Origin: Planctomycetota bacterium
Lineage (GTDB): Bacteria; Planctomycetota; UBA1135; GCA-002686595
DNA length: 9,913 nucleotides
Reading direction: 5' to 3'
NCBI GenBank assembly: GCA_029212955.1
Contig: JARGOW010000007.1
Span: 2,099 to 12,011, forward strand
Shown: in pieces, positions 1 to 6,412 of the stretch
Layout of the letters: the number at the start of each line of letters is the position of its first letter
How positions within the stretch are numbered: position 1 is the stretch's first letter
Translations under genes and position numbers: made by a program
Notes under the pieces: generated by a model
Seen by the model: the letters and a program-made list of their open reading frames with translations, nothing else
What the model was told of the DNA's origin: nothing
The model's database searches: none

Positions 1-123
1 ACAACGACCCGCCCAACAAGACCTCCCTGCCTTGACCGAATTCAGCGCCCATTCCGCAGGTGAATGGGCATGCAAAGCGCCGGAAAAGCACCGTTCGAAT
101 CATGGGGGAGAAGCGGATGTCGG

Positions 124-148
124 CGCTTCGAATCCATGGCTCGAAGCG
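124..148 (+). repeat. Perfect 8-bp inverted repeat (hairpin) in the leader
   Basis: CGCTTCGA (124-131) and TCGAAGCG (141-148) are exact reverse complements separated by 9 nt, so the RNA can form an 8-bp stem. The 3' arm overlaps the 5' arm of the terminator-like hairpin that follows (144-149), so the two stems cannot form together. It could equally be a protein-binding dyad. The pairing is seen directly; any role is inference. Confidence 0.5.
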
Positions 149-167
149 AGCTTGGAATCGCTTTTTT
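144..167 (+). terminator. Candidate intrinsic terminator (or attenuator) upstream of moxR
   Basis: AAGCGA (144-149) pairs with TCGCTT (158-163) around an 8-nt loop, and a run of six T residues (162-167) begins within the 3' arm. This matches the stem plus U-tract form of an intrinsic terminator, although the 6-bp stem is short. It could end transcription of a gene left of the window, or act as an attenuator for the bat operon because its 5' arm is shared with the hairpin at 124-148. Confidence 0.4.
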
Positions 168-289
168 GGTTTGGTTTCCGTTTCCCTATTCCAACCCCGG
201 GGGGGTGGGGCCGTATGCTGCGGGACCCGCCAGCGTCCCCCTGTACAGCCTGCTGGCACCACCCACTGCCCGTGGCCCTAATTAACGGC

Positions 290-1285
290 ATGATCGATTC
301 AGAACTTCGCCCCGAGAGCGATGACATTGCTGCCCAGAGCTCCTGGGTCCCCGAGTTGCAAGCCGCCCTTGGCGGCGTATTGGTGGGCCAGGAAGCCCTG
401 GCCCGCAGCCTGACGCTGGGTCTGTTGACCGGCGGCCACGTGCTGCTCGAAGGCGTGCCCGGATTGGCCAAGTCCTTGGCGGTTTCCTGCCTGGCCAAGG
501 CCGTGCACGGTTCCTTCTCACGTTTGCAATTCACGCCGGACCTCCTGCCCTCCGACCTGATCGGAACCGAGATCTACAACGCCAAGGAGAGCAACTTCAC
601 CGTGCGCCAGGGTCCGATATTCGCCAACTTCGTGCTGGCCGACGAGATCAACCGCGCGCCGGCCAAGGTGCAGTCCGCCCTGCTCGAAGCCATGCAGGAA
701 GGCCATGTTTCCATCGGTGGCGAGACCATGGATCTGCCCTCGCCTTTCCTGGTGCTAGCCACGCAAAACCCGATCGAGCAGGAGGGCACCTATCCCTTGC
801 CCGAGGCCCAGCTCGACCGTTTCGCGCTCAAGGTTGTGGTGGAGTATCCCAACCGGGAGGAGGAGCTCACGATCATGGATCGCATGAGTCGCACCGCGCC
901 CAAGATGCAAGTGCCGCGTGTGGTGGAACTCTCCACGATTCTCGAAGCGCGCGACATGGTGGACCGCGTGGCCCTGGACCCGCGTCTGGCGGGATACATC
1001 GTTGACCTGGTGGGAGCCACCCGCAACCCGTCGGCCTGTGGCCTCGAGGATCTGGAAACCCGCATTCAATACGGCGCTTCGCCCCGGGCCTCAATCTGGT
1101 TGGCCCTGACCGCCCGCGCCAACGCTTTCCTGGAAGGCCGCGGTTATGTGACGCCCACGGACATCAAAGCCGTCGCCATCGAAGTGCTGCGCCACCGCGT
1201 GCTGCCCACTTTCGAAGCCGAAGCCGAAGGACTCACCTCCGACGACTTGGTCAAGCGCATCTTGGACACGGTTCCGCTCCCGTAG
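290..1285 (+). CDS. moxR: MoxR family AAA+ ATPase
   Basis: A 331-aa cytoplasmic AAA+ ATPase of the MoxR branch, thought to act as a chaperone or maturation factor for VWA-domain partners. Visible motifs: Walker A GVPGLAKS (55-62), Walker B VLADE followed by the MoxR signature INRAPAKVQSALLEAMQE (115-137), sensor 1 ATQNP with Asn160, the QLDRF arginine-finger segment near Arg177, and GASPRA (262-267) at the sensor 2/lid position. Length is normal for the family. I chose the ATG at 290, which gives a family-typical N-terminus; the frame stays open to the left edge but that extension looks non-coding. No clear Shine-Dalgarno precedes it, and an in-frame GTG at 272 is a minor alternative. It is the first gene of the operon, 25 bp before the DUF58 gene. 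Family assignment is very secure; the client is unknown. Confidence 0.95.
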   Translation: MIDSELRPESDDIAAQSSWVPELQAALGGVLVGQEALARSLTLGLLTGGHVLLEGVPGLAKSLAVSCLAKAVHGSFSRLQFTPDLLPSDLIGTEIYNAKESNFTVRQGPIFANFVLADEINRAPAKVQSALLEAMQEGHVSIGGETMDLPSPFLVLATQNPIEQEGTYPLPEAQLDRFALKVVVEYPNREEELTIMDRMSRTAPKMQVPRVVELSTILEARDMVDRVALDPRLAGYIVDLVGATRNPSACGLEDLETRIQYGASPRASIWLALTARANAFLEGRGYVTPTDIKAVAIEVLRHRVLPTFEAEAEGLTSDDLVKRILDTVPLP

Positions 1286-1310
1286 TTCGAACCGACACCG
1301 ATCCATTTCC

Positions 1311-2246
1311 ATGGCGCGTTCCGCGAAGAGTCCGGCATTGAGCTTGGCACCCGAGCTAATCGCTCGCGTGCGGCAGGTGGAGTTGTACACCCATCGCCTG
1401 GTCAGCACGGCCCTGGCCGGCGGTTGGCGAAGCACGTTCCGCGGCCAGGGCGTGGAATTCGAAGAGGTGCGGCCCTACCAACCCGGGGATGATGTGCGCT
1501 CCATCGACTGGAACGTGACCGCGCGCACGGGGGAGCCCTTTGTGAAGGCCTTCCGCGAGGAGCGCGAATTGTGCCTTCAGCTAGTCGTTGACACTTCCCT
1601 GTCCATGGACTTTGGAACAGGGCAATACTCCAAGCGCCAGGCGGCTGCCCAACTGTCCGCCCTGTTTGCCACGGTTTGCGTGCGCTCCCAGGATCGGGTG
1701 GGCTTGACGTTGTTCGGGCCCGATGGTTTGCACCATCTGAAAGCCGGCAAATCATCCACACATGTTCAGCGCTTGATCCGCGATGTCTTTGCGGCTCCCG
1801 TGACGCCGCCAGGCACGCCCATGTCCTCGATCCTCGAAGGGCTGGAGCGTGCGGTGAATCGGCGCTCCATGATCCTCTTCTGCAGTGACTTTGCTGGCCT
1901 GGAGGACCGCGACCCCGACGTGGTCGATCGGCTCGCACGCCTGTCCGCACGCCACGATGTGATCGCGCTCTTCGTTCACGATCCCTTCGAGCGCTCCCTG
2001 CCCGAAGTGGGCATTCTGGAAATGGAAGATCCCCTGCGCAGACGCCGGCTGTCCGTGGACGGTCGCAGCGAAGAGGTCCGTGAGGCTTGGAGCTCGGCAT
2101 TCGAGCAACGCCGCCAGGTGGTGCGTTCGGTGTTTGCGCGCACGGGAGTGGATTGCGTGGAGGTGGACACCGGGGCCGATTTGGTGGACCCGGTTTTGGA
2201 GTTCTTCCGCCGACGCCGAATGGAGAGGGGAGGTCGCACGCGATGA
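1311..2246 (+). CDS. DUF58 domain protein (VWA-like MoxR partner)
   Basis: A 311-aa protein with no signal peptide or membrane segment, hence probably cytoplasmic. The DUF58 signature runs from about 44 to 71: RGQGVEFEEVRPYQPGDD, then VRSIDWNVTAR. A VWA-like fold follows, with the metal-site motif DTSLS (Asp94, Ser96, Ser98), a candidate Thr169 and Asp193 in CSDF. DUF58 genes almost always sit next to moxR, and their products are regarded as the VWA partner of the ATPase. The start at 1311 has no visible Shine-Dalgarno and lies 25 bp after moxR. The end overlaps the next gene by ATGA (2243-2246). Length and motifs are normal. The molecular role of DUF58 proteins is not established. Confidence 0.93.
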   Translation: MARSAKSPALSLAPELIARVRQVELYTHRLVSTALAGGWRSTFRGQGVEFEEVRPYQPGDDVRSIDWNVTARTGEPFVKAFREERELCLQLVVDTSLSMDFGTGQYSKRQAAAQLSALFATVCVRSQDRVGLTLFGPDGLHHLKAGKSSTHVQRLIRDVFAAPVTPPGTPMSSILEGLERAVNRRSMILFCSDFAGLEDRDPDVVDRLARLSARHDVIALFVHDPFERSLPEVGILEMEDPLRRRRLSVDGRSEEVREAWSSAFEQRRQVVRSVFARTGVDCVEVDTGADLVDPVLEFFRRRRMERGGRTR

Positions 2247-3145
2247 ATCCCTTGCAAGAAAACAAACCTGGCACCGAGGTGGTGCTGATCGAAGGGCAAG
2301 CGACCCTGACGCCCCTTCCTGCGGAAGTACACATCGGGGAACCCGTGGTGTGGACCCTGAGCGTGCAGCACGGCGCCACCGATGGCTTGCGTGGTGAGGC
2401 CAAGGCTCCCCTAAGGAAAAAAGATGGCTGGGTTCTTTTGGAGGGCCCTGCGACCGGGCAAACCAATCTGCCCGATGGATCCGTGCGCACCGAGGTGAGT
2501 TGGACGTACATGGCCCTGCGACCGGGATCCAGGACGCCGGCGGACTATGGGCTAACGCTCAAGCGCGGAGCGCCTTTGCATGTGGAGATTACGTCCTTGC
2601 AGGTGCTTGGTGAACTGGAGGAAGGCGAGGACGCCCCCCGTCCCATGGCGCCGATCCGGCCGATCGAAGCGGGGCCTTCGGGCCACGGGGGACTTTGGCT
2701 TGGGGCCGGGCTCCTGGCGCTCTTGGTCTTCATCGTGTGGCGCATGTCCCGTAGGGGCACGCAGGCGGAGCCCACCGCGGCGGCTCCTTCGGTGTTGCAG
2801 GGCCTCAAGCAAGCGAGCTTGCCCACCGACCCAAGCACCGTTCGAGAATCCCTGTTCGTTTGGCACAGGGACCTGCGATCGGGCATCGATTACAAGCTAG
2901 GGGAAGATCAAGGTGCCCTGACCGATGGGCCTTGGTTGCAGTCGAGCCGCGAACTTCCCGGTGCTGGGGATATGCCCTGGTCCGAGATTGAATCCGTGCT
3001 CGGGGAATTGGAACGGCTCAAGTATCTGGAGCCCTTACCCAGTCGCCTGACCCTTTCTGGCGTGGCAGAACAGGTGGTCGCCCTCGCGAACCGCTTGGAT
3101 CGCGATTCGGAACTGGTTTCCACATCTGGGGAGGTCTCCCAATGA
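2243..3145 (+). CDS. Single-pass membrane protein of the Bat operon, BatD-like
   Basis: A 300-aa protein that I cannot assign to a named family with confidence. It has a beta-rich N-terminal region (about 10-125), an acidic/proline linker (126-148), one clear membrane segment (about 150-167, LWLGAGLLALLVFIVW) followed by RMSRR, and a helical C-terminal region (about 183-290). The positive charges after the membrane segment predict N-out, C-in, the same plan as BatD, but no cleavable signal peptide is visible. The ATG at 2243 overlaps the previous stop (ATGA) and has GGGGAGG at 2227-2233; longer in-frame starts would run deep into the DUF58 gene. The slot between DUF58 and batA is often filled by small membrane proteins (DUF4381-like or similar) in such operons. 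The gene is surely real; its function is inferred only from context. Confidence 0.85.
   Translation: MNPLQENKPGTEVVLIEGQATLTPLPAEVHIGEPVVWTLSVQHGATDGLRGEAKAPLRKKDGWVLLEGPATGQTNLPDGSVRTEVSWTYMALRPGSRTPADYGLTLKRGAPLHVEITSLQVLGELEEGEDAPRPMAPIRPIEAGPSGHGGLWLGAGLLALLVFIVWRMSRRGTQAEPTAAAPSVLQGLKQASLPTDPSTVRESLFVWHRDLRSGIDYKLGEDQGALTDGPWLQSSRELPGAGDMPWSEIESVLGELERLKYLEPLPSRLTLSGVAEQVVALANRLDRDSELVSTSGEVSQ
3129..3140 (+). promoter_or_regulatory. batA ribosome-binding site inside an inverted repeat
   Basis: The strong Shine-Dalgarno GGGGAGG (3128-3134) lies in the dyad GGGAGGTCTCCC (3129-3140), which can fold as a 4-bp stem with a 4-nt loop just before the batA ATG at 3142. Ribosomes finishing the upstream gene (stop at 3143-3145) would open it, a layout expected for translational coupling. 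The dyad is seen directly; a regulatory effect is inference, and so short a stem may be weak. Confidence 0.4.
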
Positions 3146-4206
3146 ACCTGGCAATCTTGGCCGAGCAGCGCAGTGCGGCAGGTGGGGGGTGGGAGGTCTG
3201 GCAAGGTTTTTCCTTTGCGGACCCCGCGTTCTTGTACCTGCTATTGCTCGTCCCTGTGATCGTTCTTTGGGGACGTTCCAAGCGGCGTACGGCGGCACTT
3301 TCGGCCCCTGCCACAGTGACCGACCTGCAGCGTTCCCGGGCCCAGAAGTGGTCCTTCCTGGTGCCGCTGTGCAGTGCCCTGGCCATGTGCGCGAGCATCC
3401 TCGCGTTGGCCCGGCCCCTCGCGGGTGAGGACCGTTTCGAAGGTAAGAGCGAAGGGGTCGACATCGCCCTTTTGATCGACCGATCCTCCTCCATGGAAGA
3501 GCCCACGGGGGCCGGGACGGAACGCCGGTTCGATATGGCGCGGCGCGTGGTCGGCGAGTTTGCGAAACGCCGTATGACCGATCGCGAAGGTGCCAGCGAC
3601 AACGTGGCTATTTTTGGCTTTGCGTTTTATACCGAGCTGTTGTGCCCGTTCACCATGGATTCCGATGCGGTGCAAGGCGTTCTCGAGGAATTGGACGTGG
3701 AATACACGCGGGATCTGGACGGCACGGGCATCGGTGTGGCCCTGGCCAAGGCCACCGAGGTGTTGGCCAATAGCGACGCGGCCTCGCGCATCATCGTGCT
3801 GCTCACCGACGGTCGCGAAACGGTGTACCAACGCTCCGAAACAGCCATACATCCCAAGCAAGCCGCCGTCATCGCGGCGGCCAAGGGCGTTCGTGTTTAC
3901 ACCCTCTATGTGGGACCCAAGGAACTGATCCGTCGCGACCTGTTCGGGGCGGCGCGGGTCAAGGCGGATGTGGGCGACCTGCCCGCCATCGCCGAGCTGA
4001 CCGGTGGTTTGTTCTTCCACGCGGAGGACGAAGCGCAGCTGGAAGAGGCCTACCAGACCATCGAGGATTTGGAGCGCACCCCGCGCTCCGAAACCCACTT
4101 CGCCGAAAACTACGAGCGCTATCCGGGTTTCATCCTGGCCGCGCTTGTGCTGGCCGGACTGTCTATGCTTTCGCGTCACACTTGGGCCAGGAGGCTGCCG
4201 TGCTAG
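3142..4206 (+). CDS. batA: BatA-like membrane-anchored VWA protein
   Basis: A 354-aa inner-membrane VWA protein. Two hydrophobic segments near the N-terminus (about 29-43 and 70-91), a VWA domain (about 107-313) and a C-terminal membrane segment (about 328-345) give the classical BatA plan. The metal-ion-dependent adhesion site looks intact: DRSSS (Asp113, Ser115, Ser117), Thr195 in DGTGIG and Asp223 in LLTDGRE. VWA proteins use this site to hold a divalent metal and an acidic residue of a partner. The ATG at 3142 overlaps the previous stop (ATGA) and has GGGGAGG 7 nt upstream. The end overlaps the GTG start of batB. Being the first of two tandem VWA genes with three membrane segments, BatA is the best name; the partner it binds is unknown. 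Confidence 0.93.
   Translation: MNLAILAEQRSAAGGGWEVWQGFSFADPAFLYLLLLVPVIVLWGRSKRRTAALSAPATVTDLQRSRAQKWSFLVPLCSALAMCASILALARPLAGEDRFEGKSEGVDIALLIDRSSSMEEPTGAGTERRFDMARRVVGEFAKRRMTDREGASDNVAIFGFAFYTELLCPFTMDSDAVQGVLEELDVEYTRDLDGTGIGVALAKATEVLANSDAASRIIVLLTDGRETVYQRSETAIHPKQAAVIAAAKGVRVYTLYVGPKELIRRDLFGAARVKADVGDLPAIAELTGGLFFHAEDEAQLEEAYQTIEDLERTPRSETHFAENYERYPGFILAALVLAGLSMLSRHTWARRLPC
4189..4194 (+). promoter_or_regulatory. Shine-Dalgarno that fixes the batB start
   Basis: A perfect AGGAGG lies inside the 3' end of batA, 5 nt before a GTG at 4200. This makes the GTG a much better start than the in-frame TTG at 4182, which lies upstream of the site. The start and the batA stop are interleaved as GTGCTAG. 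Confidence 0.7.
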
Positions 4207-5264
4207 CACTCTTTGGTTTGAAGTGGGCCCGGTTGGAGGCCTGGCCGGTGCTGATTCTGGTCGGGATACTGATCGTGGCGTGTGTGGTCGCCGGTCGGGC
4301 TTCCATTGTCAAGTTACGCGCGGTGATCCATCCCGCCCAGTGGCAAGCCCGCATGCGTGGCAATCGGAGCGGTGTAGCTCGGCGCCAGTGGTGGACCGGC
4401 GGCTTGGCCCTGGTCCTTTTGGCGGTGTCCTTGCTCGGTCCGCAAAAAGGCTCGGTGCTCATGCCGGTTCCCCGGCGGGGTATCGATATCGTCGTGTGCC
4501 TGGATACCTCCCGATCCATGCTGGCCCAGGACGTGGGGCAGGACCGCTTGGCGGAGGCCAAGAAGGAAATCCGCGGGCTGATGGATGTGGTGCAAGGCGA
4601 CCGGTTGGCGTTGATCGCTTTCTCCGGGGACGTGCGCCGCGTGGCACCCCTGACCCGGGATACGACCACCCTAGGTTGGTTCCTTGAGACGCTGAGTCCC
4701 GACGACAACCGGCGTGGTGGAACCGACCTGGGTGGCTGCTTGCGTTCGGCCTTGGACATGTTCGACGGCCGCAATGGGGCCCATGAGGCCATCGTGCTTG
4801 TCACCGACGGGGAGGATTTGAGTGGGGAAGGTTTGGTCGCTGCCCAGGAAGCCGCCGAGAGCGGAATTCGAATTTACGTTCTGGGCATGGGCACCGAAGG
4901 CGGCGCCAAGGTGCCCGGAGAAGGCGGCGGCTGGACCCAGGACGAAAACGGCCTCGACGTGATCTCCAAGCTACACACGGAAACCCTGGATCAAATCTCC
5001 GAGGTCACGGGCGGCATGTACATCCAGGCCCACGGCACGGTCTTGCCCCTGGAGCAACTCTACAAACGCGGCTTTTCGCGCCTGCAAGGGCGCCAGTACG
5101 AGCAGGGCTTTGAGCGTGTGGAATCGGACCGATTCCAGTGGCCCCTACTCATGGCATTGATCTTGCTCGCCATGGAAGCCTGCGTCGGTGGTCGGCTTCG
5201 CAGGCGTGAAGACTCCCAATCCATGGCCGAAACGACGGGTTCCAACAACAAGGACGTGGCATGA
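4200..5264 (+). CDS. batB: BatB-like membrane-anchored VWA protein
   Basis: A 354-aa membrane-bound VWA protein, the second of a tandem pair. Membrane segments lie at about 14-31, 65-80 and 312-328, with the VWA domain (about 95-290) between the second and third. The metal site looks complete: DTSRS (Asp102, Ser104, Ser106), Thr175 in GGTDLGG and Asp203 in VTDGED. The segment after it, TEGGAKVPGEGGGW (about 232-245), resembles the GxxxGxPIP-type stretch typical of BatB proteins. BatB may assemble with BatA at the membrane, with the TPR proteins as partners. The GTG start is chosen because of AGGAGG at 4189-4194. The last codons overlap batC by ATGA (5261-5264). The family call is firm; the division of labour between BatA and BatB is not known. 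Confidence 0.93.
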   Translation: MLALFGLKWARLEAWPVLILVGILIVACVVAGRASIVKLRAVIHPAQWQARMRGNRSGVARRQWWTGGLALVLLAVSLLGPQKGSVLMPVPRRGIDIVVCLDTSRSMLAQDVGQDRLAEAKKEIRGLMDVVQGDRLALIAFSGDVRRVAPLTRDTTTLGWFLETLSPDDNRRGGTDLGGCLRSALDMFDGRNGAHEAIVLVTDGEDLSGEGLVAAQEAAESGIRIYVLGMGTEGGAKVPGEGGGWTQDENGLDVISKLHTETLDQISEVTGGMYIQAHGTVLPLEQLYKRGFSRLQGRQYEQGFERVESDRFQWPLLMALILLAMEACVGGRLRRREDSQSMAETTGSNNKDVA

Positions 5265-6412
5265 AGCACAGAAATCTGATCGGTATCGCACTCGTTTGCC
5301 TGATTTCCCCGGGCATCGTGGCTCTCAAGGACGAAGATCCCAAAGCCGAACCGGCGGCCGAGGCGGTCGTGGCCTTCGAAGGCAGTTTGCAAGATGCACA
5401 GAAGGAACTGGGCCGCGTGGTCGAGGAGCAGGACATCAGCGCAGGCGAACGCTTTGCCCAAACCTTGCTCGCGCCGACCCCCATCGACCGGGCACAGGTT
5501 TGGCTGGAGCGCCACACGGGTTTCCTGGGCGCGCGGGCTTCGGCCTGGGTCCGCGAACTTCTCCCCTGGCTTGGTTTTGAATTGCGGGGGAGCGAGCAGC
5601 AAGCCCTTGTGCACTTTGCCTTGGGTTGCTTGCAGAGCGAGAAGGGTTTGAGGGAGGAGGCCGAAGCTTCGTTTGAAGCCACCACCTACCTGACCCCGGG
5701 CCCCGCCCGCTTAGACGCCACCTACAACCTGGGATGCTTGGATCTCACGGTCGCTGAGGAGTACTTCGATCAGATTCCTGAGGTGCACGGTCGCACTCGC
5801 AGTGCCATGAGCCCGGGATTCATGCCGGGCAAGGCCGGATTGCAGGACGACGAAGAAGAGCCCGACTACTTGAAGTTGGCCCGGGGAAGCTACAAAAAAG
5901 CACTGGCTGATTTCACCGAACGCCTGAAGCTCGATTGGCGTTCCGAGGATACCCGTGCCAACGTGGAATGGGTCATTCGGCGCATGGATGAACTCGATAA
6001 GATCGAAGAGGAACGCAAGAGCGATGAGGGGCAAGGCCAGGCCCAGGACGACCCCAGCGCCGGGGAAGGCGAAGAGGAAGAGAACAAGGACGATGCGGGT
6101 GAAAAGGGAGCCGACTCCGAGCAGGAGGAAGAGTCCAAGGACCAGCAGGAGTCCCAGGAACAATCCGAGCAGCCAGAGTCCGAGGAGCAGGGCCAAACCC
6201 AAGAACGCGACGAGGAGTCCCAGGAGGAGCAGTCCAGCCAGAAGGAAAGTGAGTCCGAAGGGGAGCCCGAAACCAAAGAGGAGGAACGCCACCTCACCGA
6301 GGAGGAAATCAAACGCCTACTCGAGCAGTCCAAAAAGCACGACGAGGCCGGAATCGACATGCGCAAGCGCGTGGAAGGTCGGCAGAAACAACGCAGTAAG
6401 ACGGATTGGTAA
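5261..6412 (+). CDS. batC: BatC-like exported TPR protein with long acidic tail
   Basis: A 383-aa protein. Residues 1-21 look like a signal peptide (MKHR then a hydrophobic core), so it is probably periplasmic. TPR-like helices occur at about 112-168 (ALVHFALGCLQSEKGLREEA, then ATYNLGCLDL) and 205-245. A low-complexity stretch of about 95 residues rich in Glu, Gln, Ser, Lys and Asp follows (about 252-346). The end is helical and basic (LTEEEIKRLLEQSKKHDEAG, then RKRVEGRQKQRSKTDW), resembling the conserved C-terminus of BatC proteins that close with a DW pair. AAGGA (5250-5254) lies 6 nt before the ATG, which overlaps the batB stop. It is longer than many BatC proteins because of the acidic stretch and N-terminal domain. 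BatC probably forms a TPR scaffold with BatB and BatE; that is inferred from the family. Confidence 0.88.
   Translation: MKHRNLIGIALVCLISPGIVALKDEDPKAEPAAEAVVAFEGSLQDAQKELGRVVEEQDISAGERFAQTLLAPTPIDRAQVWLERHTGFLGARASAWVRELLPWLGFELRGSEQQALVHFALGCLQSEKGLREEAEASFEATTYLTPGPARLDATYNLGCLDLTVAEEYFDQIPEVHGRTRSAMSPGFMPGKAGLQDDEEEPDYLKLARGSYKKALADFTERLKLDWRSEDTRANVEWVIRRMDELDKIEEERKSDEGQGQAQDDPSAGEGEEEENKDDAGEKGADSEQEEESKDQQESQEQSEQPESEEQGQTQERDEESQEEQSSQKESESEGEPETKEEERHLTEEEIKRLLEQSKKHDEAGIDMRKRVEGRQKQRSKTDW
6014..6298 (+). repeat. Low-complexity Glu/Gln/Ser-rich coding stretch in batC
   Basis: These codons encode about 95 residues dominated by Glu, Gln, Ser, Lys and Asp, with irregular short units such as EEES, SQEQSEQ and ESQEEQ. 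The DNA is strongly purine-rich on the + strand (GAG, GAA, CAG, AAG). It opens long but meaningless frames on the other strand. The stretch is probably a disordered, acidic linker that can change length by slippage or unequal exchange. Confidence 0.8.

Larger units (their letters stand above)
1..289. other. Leader/intergenic region upstream of moxR
   Basis: I see no gene that can be defended here. One forward frame reads from the left edge to a TGA at 33-35 and could be the last ten codons of an upstream gene ending in NDPPNKTSLP, but so short a tail cannot be verified. The moxR frame is open back to the left edge, yet the encoded extension is Arg/Pro/Trp-rich and unlike any MoxR N-terminus. 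The region holds near-repeats TTCGAATCATGG (94-105) and TTCGAATCCATGG (127-139), two hairpins that share bases (124-163), a T6 run (162-167) and a G7 tract (199-205). I found no convincing -35/-10 promoter, although the operon promoter should lie here or further upstream. Confidence 0.6.

Noticed and set aside
91..140. GTTCGAATC and CTTCGAATCC, resembling the T-arm of a tRNA
   Set aside because: The five bases on either side of TTCGAAT do not pair in either copy, and no acceptor, D or anticodon arms can be laid out around them.
254..270. TGGCACcacccacTGCC as a sigma-54 promoter ahead of moxR
   Set aside because: The GG-to-GC spacing is 11 instead of the required 10, and the TT before GC is missing.
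32..289. In-frame N-terminal extension of moxR from a TTG at 32
   Set aside because: It would add 86 residues of Arg/Pro/Trp/His-rich sequence not seen in MoxR proteins, passes through the terminator-like hairpin, and the ATG at 290 already gives the family length.
1402..2511. Long open frame on the minus strand (369 codons) opposite the DUF58 gene
   Set aside because: Arg/Pro/Ser-rich composition typical of an antisense shadow in GC-rich DNA; the + strand gene has clear family motifs.
3241..4209. Long open frame on the minus strand (322 codons) opposite batA
   Set aside because: It mirrors batA codons, has no recognisable domain, and lies across a gene with an intact VWA metal site.
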